DNA from: Coemansia sp. RSA 922
Taxonomy: Eukaryota; Kickxellomycota; Kickxellomycetes; Kickxellales; Kickxellaceae
NCBI GenBank assembly: GCA_027577415.1
Contig: JANBQS010000339.1
Coordinates: 1 to 20,681 of the forward strand
Direction: 5' to 3'
DNA length: 20,681 nucleotides
Of this stretch, positions 1 to 8,871 are shown one piece after another. Numbering within the stretch: position 1 is the first letter of the stretch; each line of letters begins with the position of its first letter. The position numbers and the translations under genes are program-made. The notes beneath the pieces were generated by a model, which worked only from the letters and a program-made list of their open reading frames with translations, did no database searches and was not told the origin of the DNA.

Positions 1-824
1 AGAAAGGGGAGCAGAAAAGTGCGGAGGCAAAAAGACACCCCTGAGAGCTCTGCTGCTTTTATAGATAGCCGATCTCAAAGTTGGGTCACTAGTGGAAAAA
101 TTCTGGCCGCCACTAATGCGCAGGGGGGTGCGTATACACGAGCTGACTCTGGCTCATAGCCGAGCTGAATAGCAAGTGGGCCTAATAGAAAATTTTTTGC
201 GTGTGAGAGCTGAATCGGCTTTCCTAATCCATGCAGCACTGGCAGCTGCAGCTCAACAACACTAGACTGTGTCTCACCACGCCCATCTGTCACCAAATGA
301 TCAGGCGCAGATCGCCTACATTGGTGTCTTTTAGCAGCCTTGCTTGAGCCAGGCTCAAATTGATGGCTAGTACCAGCCATGCCAGCCAGCACAAAGCTGC
401 GGGAACAGAGTATGGAGCTGATAGATCAGTCGTCACCTTTCCGCTCCATGCGCCAACTCGCCGCAATGCTACTTTTGCCCACGCCATTTTGTACTAATGG
501 CAACTGGTGAGTGGCTGAAATGCTTGTTAATGTGCTTACCTTTATTGCTATCTGGTGGCGCAGCAATTCAAGATCCTATCGATTCTTTTTTCCGGGCAAG
601 AGTGCTGTGATACGTATATAGCGTACTTGGACACATCTAGTGTGCGCACAGACTCCATCCCCCTCCCTCCGGTTTTTTTTTTGGCTGGGTATTGTCATTG
701 TTACGAGTAATCGTCAGAGAGAGATTATTTCCTATTGCTATTTCCAACTTACAGTGATATAGACAAGGTATTGTATATGCGCATCTATCGCATGACCTGA
801 CGTATAGAACATAGTTGCTTTTGG
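1..824. other. Left-end region without a supportable gene
   Basis: No convincing gene is visible here. Two short overlapping minus-strand open frames exist. One starts with ATG at 487 and runs to 290 (65 codons); the other is open from about 392 to 75 (105 codons) but has only a GTG at its upstream end. I tried to join them with an intron: the GT at the end of the first frame's codon 17 (near 436) and the AG sites nearby are out of phase, so no clean gene results. The rest is mixed composition with a ten-base T run near 673-682. The right part should contain the 3' flank of the CFAP20-family gene that ends at 825. Confidence 0.4.
56..63 (-). promoter_or_regulatory. Possible TATA box for a gene off the left edge
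   Basis: Read on the minus strand, positions 63 to 56 give TATAAAAG, a close match to the TATA consensus. About 55 bases lie between it and the window edge, which leaves room for a leftward start site. No coding sequence of the presumed gene is in the window, so this is only a motif match. Confidence 0.2.
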
Positions 825-1418
825 CTAGCCGTTGTTAGCGGTATCAGGGCAATACAACCGTAGCTCAGCAGGAAGTTGGTCTTCAGGCACGATCCGATCA
901 GCGAAGCCAACCAAGCGCAACTTTGCGCTGGCATGAAATGTTACTCGAGAAGTTTCTCGGTAGCCTGTACCAAACGCGCCTTCTAAAAGTAATGCAATGT
1001 CCAATGTCAAGTAGTTCCAGCAGTCTTCATCGAGTCGCAGCGGCACAATGCCAATTCCATCTTCTATCCTCGCCCCAACTTCGTAGTTGGAAGCCCGTAG
1101 TCGTCGCACAATTCCTCGGCCATCCAGTACTTCCACTTCAAAGCTGAATGGTTGGTCGGTACTTTTAACCATCAAAAACAGGTATGGCAGCTTCATTCCC
1201 AACTTCTCGGATCCTGTCTTTGGACAACTGATAAAGGTCGCGGCCAGATCGGAGCTTTCCAATGTCACCACATTCTCGCCTATATCACAATCGCGCTCCA
1301 CTGCGATTTGAGTGTCCTCAGTCGATCCTGGCTGGACAACAGCCCACAGCTGCAGCGGATGCGAGCTGGCACTATTCAGCAATGTCAATATCCCGGACTG
1401 GTAAGCGCTACGCAGCAT
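825..1418 (-). CDS. CFAP20: CFAP20/BUG22 family protein (DUF667 domain)
   Basis: This is a single-exon gene of 197 codons, close to the roughly 190 residues usual for the family. CFAP20/BUG22 is an axoneme and basal-body protein of ciliated cells, also present in plants and reported to have non-ciliary roles. Its signature runs along the whole length: a start of the form MLRSAYQSGILTLL, then HPLQLW, FISCP, LGMKLPYLFLMVK, SFEVEVLD, RRLRASNYE, PLRLDEDCWN, FGTGYRET and DRIVPEDQLPAELRLYCP. The open frame extends nine codons upstream to an ATG at 1445, but family alignment places the start at the ATG at 1418, where the sequence becomes collinear with animal proteins. The first third, around residues 28-50, is more divergent than the core, and one residue appears inserted in the PLRLDEDCWN segment. 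It lies 204 bp downstream of STI1 on the same strand. The family assignment is firm; the role in this organism is unknown. Confidence 0.87.
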   Translation of the reverse strand: MLRSAYQSGILTLLNSASSHPLQLWAVVQPGSTEDTQIAVERDCDIGENVVTLESSDLAATFISCPKTGSEKLGMKLPYLFLMVKSTDQPFSFEVEVLDGRGIVRRLRASNYEVGARIEDGIGIVPLRLDEDCWNYLTLDIALLLEGAFGTGYRETSRVTFHASAKLRLVGFADRIVPEDQLPAELRLYCPDTANNG

Positions 1419-1622
1419 TAAAAGACTATGAACAGAAAATTGCATAAACCAAATGTCGTATATTGATGGCAGCGAGTGAGTTCACAAATCACAATGTCTA
1501 TGGCAGTAGAGACTCCAAGTGGGGGTCTTGTATGGGCACGAGAGTTATCAAAGGGTCAAAAGTATATTGACGACATTAGCAAAAAGCTGTTGGCAACAGA
1601 TAAGGCTTTGGAATACCGCTTC

Positions 1623-3448
1623 CTATCCCATGCGCACAATACCGGCAGCAATGAGCTTGCGCAGGTTGCTGGCGATGGCAGGGTTCTTGAGGTGCTCGCG
1701 AGCAGCACGAGGGTCGGACTGCATCTGCTGGAGGATGTTCTGCATGATCGGGTTGGCCAGGACAGCAGCGATCTTGGGGTTGGCCTGAGCACGAGCGATG
1801 GCCTGCTCGGGGGTCTGGCGAGAGTTCTGCTCAGTGATGGCACTGTAGCACTTGTACTCGGTCTGGTCGATTTCGGCAGAGTTCTTCTTGTCCTTGTCGT
1901 GCAGCTTGGCCTCCTCCACGGCATCCAGCGCCTCGGCGTACTCGCGCATCAGGAAGAGTGCGTTGGCCTTGCGGGTATACGCCTTGACGTATGTGGGATC
2001 GAGGCTGACACACTTGTCGCAGTCCTTGATCGCGTCAGGCAAGGCAATGAGCTTGGTCAGGCACGCAGCCCGGTTCGCGTAGTTGCGGGGGTCCTTGGGA
2101 CTGCGCTTGATGGCCTCCGAGTACTCGGCCTGAGCCTCAGCATACTTTGCGGCCTTGAAGAGTTCGTTTCCGCGCTCGCGAGCGGCGTTGCCCTTCTCAT
2201 CGTCGAGGTACTCGTCCTCCTCGCGCTGCTTGCGGAGCTTCTCCAGGGCGCGCAGTTTGGTCAGGACGTCGGCAGCCCGGTGCTCAGTCAGCGAGCGGTT
2301 GTAGAACTCGATGGCCTTGTCCAAGTTATCCTTCTTGCTGTAAGCAGTGCCGATACGGCCCATGGCCTTGGCAATGTGCTTATAGTCGGCACGGTACTCG
2401 CGCCCAACTTCGATGGCCTGCTGGGCAGTCTCAATGCACTCGTCGTACTTGCCCATCTCAAAGTACACCGCCGCCTTGTTGTTCCAGAGGGTGATATCCG
2501 TGGAGTCAAACTCAATAGCATTATCGTATTGCACAAGAGCCTCGTCAAACTGACGAGCCTTGTACGCGGCATTTCCCTTCTCCTTGGCCTCAGCGGCCTG
2601 AGCCTTCTTTGTCGCCGCCTCCTTGTCCTCCTCCGAGGCATCCTCCTCAGTCTCCATCACCTCGGGCTCAGCCTTTGGCGCGGGCTTTGACTGGGTAGTC
2701 GACTGAGTCTTTGGCTCAGCAGCGTCGTTCATAAAGTCGTCGGCGCCCTTGGCGAAGACGTCGCCCATGCCCATTAGCGTGAACATGGCCACGGTAATGC
2801 GCTGGTCGTCCATGTACTTTGACATATTCTCGGGATTAGCCTGGATATCCTTGACCTTTCTGACAAACTCGGGATCAGCCAAGTACGGCGCAGTCTTTGG
2901 GTTGGCCATGATCTTGGCCAGAACGTCGCCCTGGAAAGCGTTAGACATTTTGCTGGCAAAGTCGTCGTAGCCCGCACCACCATCCTTCTCGTGCTCCAGG
3001 GCGGCCTCAGCGTCGCTCAGACCCTTCTTTAGCAGGGCGCTCTCGGGATCGTGCTTCAGTCCATCCTGGTACGTAGCCACGGCCATAGCATACTCTTGCA
3101 AGCCAAACAGCGCCGCGCCCTTGCGGCTGTAGCCCTTGGCCCAGGCGGGCATGAGCTCAACGGTCTTTTCGGCATCGGCCAAGGCTTCAGTGTACTTTTT
3201 CAGCGATGACTGCGAGGCAGAGCGATTGGAGTACAGGACGTGGTTTGTTGGATCGAGCTCAATGGCCTGTGAAAAGAAGTCAATGGCGGCGGTGTGGTTT
3301 CCAGCCGCAAAGGCCTCGTTTCCTTTAGCCTTGAGTTCGTTAGCCTACAGCAAGAGAACAGTTTGAGTTGGTTAGTTGGTTATTCCGCGCAAGTGGGGGT
3401 GAAAGGGTGAGTGAGGGCAGTCAGCGCAGTATTACTTACCGTCGACAT
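1623..3448 (-). CDS. STI1: STI1/HOP, Hsp70-Hsp90 organising co-chaperone (2 exons)
   Basis: Exons are 3448-3440 and 3344-1623; the 95-bp intron (3439-3345) has GTAAGT and TGTAG ends and follows codon 3 in phase 0. The 576-residue product is full length for this cytosolic adaptor, which passes client proteins from Hsp70 to Hsp90. Domains in order: TPR1 (about 4-118), DP1 with NAFQGDVLAKI and the NPENMSKYM segment (about 135-192), a charged linker (about 200-250), TPR2A (about 253-367), TPR2B (about 387-505) and DP2 (about 520-576), ending in AAGIVRMG as is typical. The TPR1 carboxylate-clamp residues that grip the EEVD tails are all present: K8, N12, N43, K73 and R77, at the same numbers as in human HOP. 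The start is supported because exon 1 plus exon 2 give MSTANELKAKGNEAF, matching the family N-terminus. An imperfect heat shock element lies about 140-165 bp upstream. Nothing is truncated. Confidence 0.96.
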
Positions 3449-3840
3449 TGTCAAGCTGAGTTGAATTGGAATTGAAATATAAATCGAAATCGATAGAAAA
3501 AGAGAATTTATGCAAATTAAAGAAGAAAGCTAAAGCGAAAGGCACCGCCGTTTTGGCCAAAGGCGCATGAATACATGCCATGATGGAACGACCTCAAATG
3601 TTCTAGTGGCTTCTGCGGCTTGGGGTCAGGGGCGCTGTGCCTTCTCTCCTCCCTAAATTTGCAATTACAACAGCGATTTCTCATTTATACCTAATTTGTA
3701 CTGTGCTATTTCCATTGCGTTCAATCCAGCCTCATCCGTCCGTCGCAATTCGTTACGCCCATTCGTCTGCCTGGCACACACGGTCGTATTACAATACTGA
3801 CAAGAAACCCTTGACTTTTTTTATACTCTAATACGTGGCA
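3449..3840. promoter_or_regulatory. Divergent promoter between STI1 and UBL3 genes
   Basis: This 392-bp gene-free space separates two genes transcribed away from each other. The STI1 side is A/T-rich (3470-3540) when read on the plus strand, as expected for a 5' leader. The UBL3 side (about 3640-3835) is pyrimidine-rich with TTTTTTATACT close to the start codon, a possible weak TATA-like element. In the middle, 3586-3613 carries heat-shock-type triplets, listed separately. No small reading frame here looks coding. Confidence 0.6.
3586..3613. promoter_or_regulatory. Imperfect heat shock element upstream of STI1
   Basis: Heat shock factor binds alternating GAA and TTC triplets every 5 bp. In register here are GAA at 3586-3588, AAA (one mismatch to GAA) at 3596-3598, TTC at 3601-3603 and TTC at 3611-3613; the slots at 3591 and 3606 do not match. 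STI1 is a classic Hsf1 target in fungi, and the site sits 138-165 bp upstream of its start codon. Short triplets arise by chance, so this is a candidate only. Confidence 0.4.
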
Positions 3841-4640
3841 ATGTCGCTGGAAGGAGGCGTCGTCGTCGCGGGCACCAACAGCACAAGTGGCGGTGCAGTT
3901 GCTAGCGAAATGCAGATGCGCAAACAGGACCTGCCCGCAACCAGCGACGCAAGGACGAGCGAGGACGATAACAACGGCAATAGCAGCAACAACCAGTCTG
4001 CTGCCAATATGACGGCCGGCGAATTGAAAATCACATTTTTAATGGTGACTACCGAGAAGTGCATACGCACGTTTTTGCCCAATGACACTGTGCTTCATGT
4101 CAAAGAGGCGCTCATCAATGACTGGCCTGATAACTTTGGCAGCAAGCCGCCAACGTCGCTCAATCTGCGGATACTCTATATGGGCCATTTCCTTGACGAC
4201 AGCGCTACACTCAGAGGTAAGCAACTCGTCTTTTACGTTGGGGTGTATGTGCCACATGCATATCCTTTACTGTCGCCGCAAGTATAGCACAGCTACAACT
4301 AACTCGGTATTGACTCTGCACGTATAGACAGCAAGTTGAATCCCGGCGAAACTACTGTGCATCTGATGATCAAAGCAAGCAGCACACACGAGAAAGAAGG
4401 TATGTATATTTTTTTTGCGCTCAGACATTCCAGGCACTACTCCGTCTAAAACAATGGCCGTGACTTTGGCGTGGGTGCATTGTGCGCTTGAATAAGCAAG
4501 ACCTGCATTATTATGCGGAAGGGCCGAGTACGATGCACATACCATCTTATCTTACTAATGTGGCTGCTGTACTTTATCTCTTGTTTGTAGCCAAGAAGGA
4601 TATCGACAAAGCGCCAAAGTGCACATGCATTATATTGTAA
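3841..4640 (+). CDS. UBL3: UBL3/MUB-type membrane-anchored ubiquitin-fold protein (3 exons)
   Basis: Exons are 3841-4216, 4328-4399 and 4591-4640; introns of 111 and 191 bp both begin GTAAGC or GTATGT, end in TATAG or TGTAG, and interrupt codons in phase 1. The 165-residue product has an S/N/T-rich, low-complexity tail (residues 1-59), then a ubiquitin-like fold from about 61 to 145 with the family blocks INDWPDNFG, LRILYMGHFLDD, ATLRDSKLNPGETTVHLM. It ends in CTCIIL: C162 is the Cys of a CAAX box, and leucine at the last position favours geranylgeranylation; C160 could be palmitoylated, as in animal UBL3. Family members sit on the plasma membrane or vesicles; UBL3 helps sort cargo to extracellular vesicles and plant MUBs dock E2 enzymes. 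Met57, just before the fold, is a possible alternative start that would give an animal-sized protein. The GG processing site of ubiquitin is absent, as expected. Confidence 0.9.
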
Positions 4641-5266
4641 AAAAAATACACAGCTATCTTCTCTCTTCTGTGGCGCTAGTCGACCTGCAATTTACCTGCA
4701 ACCAAGTGTGACTTTTTCCCTTACCTTTAATTCTCTTTCTTTGTGTTTTGTATCGCGTGTTGCTCCAAAATTTAATTAACATCTGCGGGGGGCATGTCAG
4801 TCAGTGGAGAAGTCTAGAACTCTTGTAATTTTATTTTCTTTGAACATCCAAGGAGAGTCCTCTTGCGATCCTTTTAATTTAAGGCAAGTGGGGCCAGGCA
4901 GTAAATGTCGATGATGATCGACATATACATTTGTCATTTTTATTCACCAAGTACACGGCTGGTCTGCCCGCTGGTCACCCGTAGATTACTTGTGTTAGTC
5001 TCTGTCCAGCATTTGTCGATTCATTTGGCAGTTCCCAAGCTGATCAACTGCTCAGCGCAATTCGGTAAACAAGCAGAAGAAAAATATACAACTTGCTGTT
5101 CTTCTATTGCTGAAGTACATGAGGCGCGCGGGAAATACTTTGAAGGAATAAATAAGACTGCCTGAGACACGTCGAATTCTTGTCTTCTTCTACCAACTTT
5201 ACTATCTACACACCCTTTTTATTGGTTATTGTTCCGACAAGACTTTTAACATCCTTTATACTAATC
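4641..5266. other. 626-bp spacer: UBL3 3' flank and secreted-protein promoter
   Basis: The left end is the presumed 3' untranslated region of the UBL3 gene, beginning with an A-rich run after the stop codon. The remainder should be the promoter and leader of the secreted protein gene. A perfect 8-bp inverted repeat lies at 4905-4924. The last 80 bases are rich in T and C, typical of a fungal leader. An 86-codon open frame (4905-5165) has no recognisable feature and is not called as a gene. Confidence 0.5.
4905..4924. repeat. Perfect 8-bp inverted repeat with 4-base spacer
   Basis: The arms ATGTCGAT (4905-4912) and ATCGACAT (4917-4924) are exact reverse complements around GATG. The site is 343 bp upstream of the secreted protein's start codon. 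It could be a binding site for a dimeric regulator or a small hairpin; nothing in the window decides between these or excludes chance. Confidence 0.5.
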
Positions 5267-6124
5267 ATGCATCGCTTCTCTGCTTACCTTGTTGTCGTGG
5301 CTCTGCTTGGTGTGGCCACGGTTGGCCGTGCTGACAATGACTATGCTCAGAACGATTATTCGCAAAACAACTATGCTTCATCTTCGGCTAACAACTACGC
5401 CTCGTCGTCTGCCGACAACTATGCTTCATCGTCGGCCAACGAATATGCCTCGTCGTCTGCCAGTGAATATGCCTCGTCATCTGCCAATGAATATGCTTCA
5501 TCTTCGGCCAATGAATATGCTTCATCTTCGGCCAACGAATATGCCTCGTCGTCCGCCAACGACTATTCGCAAAACGACTACGACACGTCTCCCGACTATG
5601 CTCAGAACGACTATGCCACGGCCAATGACTATGCCGCTGTCAACAATTACGTTACCACTCCATGTGAGCCCGTTGTCACTCCCTTTATCCAAACAGTCAT
5701 CCAAGATCTTGTCAACACCGTTGTGGAGTACAGCACAGTGGTCGTCCAGCAGACTCTAGTCCAGCAAATCACTGAGCAGGTCACCAATGTGCAGGTCGCC
5801 AGCGTTGCTGTCCAGGAAGAGGCTGTCTTCCAGGTCACGCAGACTTCCATTTGCCCTCCACCAGCGACAGCCACAGTCAACAATGTCAACACCGTCTGGG
5901 TCACTGTGACTGCTACCCCGACTGTTCAGGTCGTGCAAACCCGCGTTCAGCCCCAGGTCGTTGTTCAGCCCGTGACCCTCACTGAGCAGGTCAATCAGGT
6001 GGCTATCGAAACCCAGGTCGTCCAGCTCCAGGCCACGGCCTTCTCCACTAGCGTGAACAACGTGGTCCAGGTCGTTCAGCAGAACGTCGCCGCCGTGAAC
6101 ATTGCGGCCTACCCTAGCGCTTAA
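5267..6124 (+). CDS. Secreted low-complexity repeat protein, likely cell wall or matrix
   Basis: I do not recognise a family. The 285-residue product begins with a clear signal peptide: MHR, a hydrophobic core (SAYLVVVALLGVATVG) and a probable cut after GRA at residue 22. Mature residues 23-33 are DN/DY/Q-rich. Eight tandem octapeptides of form [NDS][NED]YASSSA follow (residues 34-97), then another N/D/Y stretch to about 125. From about 130 to the end the protein is rich in V, T and Q, with many alternating polar and valine positions that suggest beta structure. Two cysteines flank this region, one in TTPCEP and one in SICPPP. There is no hydrophobic tail for a GPI anchor and no other membrane segment. 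I chose the ATG at 5267 because the signal peptide starts there; the frame stays open upstream but only to a TTG. A structural wall, adhesive or extracellular matrix role is an inference from composition. Confidence 0.85.
   Translation: MHRFSAYLVVVALLGVATVGRADNDYAQNDYSQNNYASSSANNYASSSADNYASSSANEYASSSASEYASSSANEYASSSANEYASSSANEYASSSANDYSQNDYDTSPDYAQNDYATANDYAAVNNYVTTPCEPVVTPFIQTVIQDLVNTVVEYSTVVVQQTLVQQITEQVTNVQVASVAVQEEAVFQVTQTSICPPPATATVNNVNTVWVTVTATPTVQVVQTRVQPQVVVQPVTLTEQVNQVAIETQVVQLQATAFSTSVNNVVQVVQQNVAAVNIAAYPSA
5366..5557 (+). repeat. Eight-copy 24-bp coding tandem repeat
   Basis: Eight in-frame copies of a 24-bp unit each encode an octapeptide ending YASSSA, with tyrosine at every eighth residue. 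The first two positions vary (NN, NN, DN, NE, SE, NE, NE, NE). At the DNA level the copies fall into two synonymous types. Copies 1, 3, 6 and 7 use GCT TCA TC(T/G) TCG; copies 2, 4, 5 and 8 use GCC TCG TC(G/A) TC(T/C). Such exact tandem units are prone to gain and loss by slippage or unequal exchange. Confidence 0.95.
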
Positions 6125-6320
6125 ACTGATATTTTGTTACTCCCTTTTTCTTCTTCTTTATCCTTTATCTTAATTGACATGACATTGACCAAGCATTAAT
6201 CAACATATAACATGTGCGTGTGAATTGATTTCATATCTGCTATGCAAATATCAATTATCTCTCAAAAAGAAAATAACAAACTCGCCTAATGCTCTAATGC
6301 GACAGATCATCAACATAGCT

Positions 6321-8871
6321 TTAGAAACATGTAGCAAGCGGGAATACCAGTTTCGCACTCGCAGCAAAGTCCGACATCTCGGCTTCAGAAGCGCCGCTCT
6401 TTTCTAAAAGGGTTTTTGCCACCAAGAGGTTATCCAATGTACGAGTTTCGCCATACGCCGCAGACGTGGCCTTGAGCAGCGCACGCTTGGAGCTAGCCAT
6501 ATTAGCTTCACCGCCAAGCGTCAACAGGCCCTTGGCACCAGCCAACGCAAACGGCAAAGAGTTTTGATGAGCATCGATGCTCGCCTCGATCGACACTTCG
6601 CCAAACGACTTTATAAGTTGTCCCTTGACAGCCGCCTTCATCGGCGCAGCAAACGACTCGTTCGTGTCCATGTCGGCAATCATACGGACGACCATCGATG
6701 TAAGCGATGAGTGCTGCTCGTCGATAGCCTTGACAGAGTTGATGGCCTTGAGAGCCAAAAAGTACTTTTGCATGCGCAAATGTACTTCAAATGCAGACAA
6801 GTGCGTCTTGACCAGCTGGCCCACGGAACTCTCGAGCCGCTCGACAAACTTTAATGCCTCGGCCATATAGTCGTCGGCATCTACGTAGGTGGCGCCGCTA
6901 GGGTCCTGGTCGACCGCAGCCTGCTTCACCTCGCCTACGCCAGCCGATAGGTTGTGCTGACCCTGCTTCGCCGATCCATTGCGCGTGAGAGGCTTGGACG
7001 GTCCCTCATCTGAGATGACAGCGAATGGCGCACCGGCCAGCTTGCGGTCATGCAGGTCAATGTAGCAGTCGATAGCCGCGTGTGCAGCGCCCACAAAGGT
7101 ATTGTGCGAGTAGACCTGGTCCTCCCACTGCAAAATGTCAACATATCCGCGGATCGTGGCCTTGCGAAGCGAGTAGGAGTGGAAGTCAAACTGAACCTGA
7201 TGGTAAGAGTTGAAGGAGAACAGCACCTGGTGGTACTGCTTCAGGGCCCTGCCAATGTCTCCCAGACGGCGGTAGGCGTCTCCGCGCTCGCGCATGTACC
7301 AGATAGCCTGCATATCGACAATCTCCTGGACCTTGTGCGCAGCGTCATCGCGAACAAACATGATCATCATCTTTTCGGCCTCTTCGACGTCGTTGTTGCG
7401 CAGCATATACTTGACGGTCTTCGAATTGACAAACCGATCCTTCAAATCCATCTGCCGCGCAAAGTCCATCGTATTGCGAGCGCCGCAGATGTCGCCTGCA
7501 TGCTTGAGGATCTTGGCCTTGACCATGTACAGCTCAACTGTATCCGAAGATGCTCTAATGGCGTCCTCAATCAGCTGCAGTGCACGCTCATAGTCGCCGT
7601 AGTAGTCAGCGTGCTGTGCCAAGTAGAACGTGCTCCACATAGAAGCCGTCGCTGGCTCATCGTCAGTCGAGTCGCTAAAGCGGTTGGTGTCGCGCAGCTG
7701 GTTAGCATAGCCCTCCATCAGACGACCAAGAGCAGCACCCTTGGCCTCGTTGGCATACAGCATCTTCATACTAGTAAACAGCGAGGGAATGCCCTTGCGC
7801 AGCGCGTGTTTGGCCAGAGACTCCGCAGCACTGACAAAGCTATCACCCTCGCAGAACGTCAGGGGTAGGAATTTTAGCGTGTTCGAGGACGGGAACTGCT
7901 GCTGCAAGCTGTCGATTACCTCGAGCACGGCATCCTTGTCGTCGGCGCATGCCATATCCAAGCCATTGCAGGCCAGGTAACCGCGGACATAGTCGTTGTT
8001 GTCGGGGTTGCGCTCGATCAGCTCCTGGTACGCCGTGGCAGCGGCCTCGCGACGGTCAACCTTTAGCAAGAGGTTGGCCTTCTGCTCCTTCCACGCTGTG
8101 ATGTCGGTGATACGCAGGCGGATCTCCTTCAAGTTCTCGAGGGCCAGCTGGTAATCGCCATTGAGCTCCATCAGCCAGTTCTTGTACATCAAGATCTCGC
8201 TGATCTCGTTCTTGAGCATGTTGGTATCGTGCTTGAGGTTGTGCTCGTGGCTTGTAATGGCCTTGAGCGCCAAGTCGTACCGGCCAAGCATTTGGTGGGC
8301 GACGGCGAGTCCCAGCCAGAATGCCGTGAGCAAGGGGTTAAGCTTGACAAGCTTTTCCCGGGTCTCGACCAGCTTCTCGTACTGGCGAAGGTGGATCTGC
8401 AACTGCGACAGATCGCGCAAAATATGGACGTTTTCCGAGTCGACCTTGGCCGCTTTTTCGTAGCACTTTGCTGCTTCCTCGTACTTTAGGTCGCCACGGT
8501 TAACAATCCCGAATACGTGCCAGCTGATCGAGCTATTTGGGTTAATCTCGATCCCTCGCTTGATGTGCTCGTAGGCCTCTTCCTTGCGCTCCATGTTGGA
8601 TAAGAACATGCCCTTCACCGCCAGGGTCTCGCCATGGTTGGGGACCTTTTTCAGGATCTGGTCGCAGGTCTTTAGGCCTCTCTTGTACTGGCGCACCTCG
8701 TAGAGCTTCTAAATAACGAAAGTAGTATGCATGTTTTCAGGATTAGTTAAGCAGGATTTGATTCTAAAGGTGTGACTGAGTATGTGCGAGAGCGAAGTGG
8801 GCCATGCTTACCAGTGCTGAGCGGAACAGTGTTTGCTCCTTATGAGGAAGCTCCGAAATCGTAAGCGACAT
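6321..8871 (-). CDS. NAA15: NAA15/NAT1, NatA auxiliary subunit (2 exons)
   Basis: Exons are 8871-8812 and 8708-6321; the 103-bp intron (8811-8709) starts GTAAGC, ends TTTAG, carries an AACTAATC branch-like site and falls after codon 20 in phase 0. The 815-residue product is near the family's usual 730-870. NAA15 is the TPR-rich scaffold that holds the catalytic subunit NAA10 on the ribosome, where NatA acetylates nascent Ser-, Ala-, Thr- and Gly-starting chains. The spliced start LPHKEQTLFRSALKLYE joins into the family N-terminus, and conserved blocks follow: HGETLAVKGMFL, KKEEAYE-like repeats, WHVFGIVNR, ILRDLSQLQI, LYMVKAKILKHAGD, FVNSKTVKYMLR, QFDFHSYSLRK and a C-terminal KLVFPLATCF. The linker at about residues 580-635, lysine- and acid-rich in animals, here lacks the basic run. 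It is convergent with the secreted protein gene, 196 bp between stops, and divergent from PDS5. Confidence 0.95.

Noticed and set aside
75..487. Two overlapping minus-strand frames as one spliced small gene
   Set aside because: The donor after codon 17 is not in phase with any of the nearby acceptors, the second frame lacks an ATG at its upstream end, and no family is recognised.
1419..1445. Nine-residue N-terminal extension of the CFAP20-family protein
   Set aside because: The family is collinear from the downstream ATG at 1418; the extension has no counterpart, though it cannot be fully excluded.
1476..2690. 404-codon plus-strand open frame opposite STI1
   Set aside because: It is Leu/Val/Gly-rich with no family resemblance and lies entirely antisense to a well-supported STI1 coding exon; it is a codon-bias shadow.
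4217..4287. Alternative UBL3 end by reading through intron 1
   Set aside because: Splicing restores the rest of the ubiquitin fold and a CAAX terminus, whereas read-through gives an unrelated short tail.
4905..5165. 86-codon open frame in the UBL3-secreted protein spacer
   Set aside because: No recognisable feature; it begins inside an inverted repeat and occupies the promoter region of the next gene.
5366..5557. CRISPR-like array
   Set aside because: The 24-bp units are contiguous, in frame and without spacers; it is a coding tandem repeat.
7050..7868. 272-codon plus-strand open frame opposite NAA15
   Set aside because: Antisense to strongly conserved NAA15 blocks; no homology seen.
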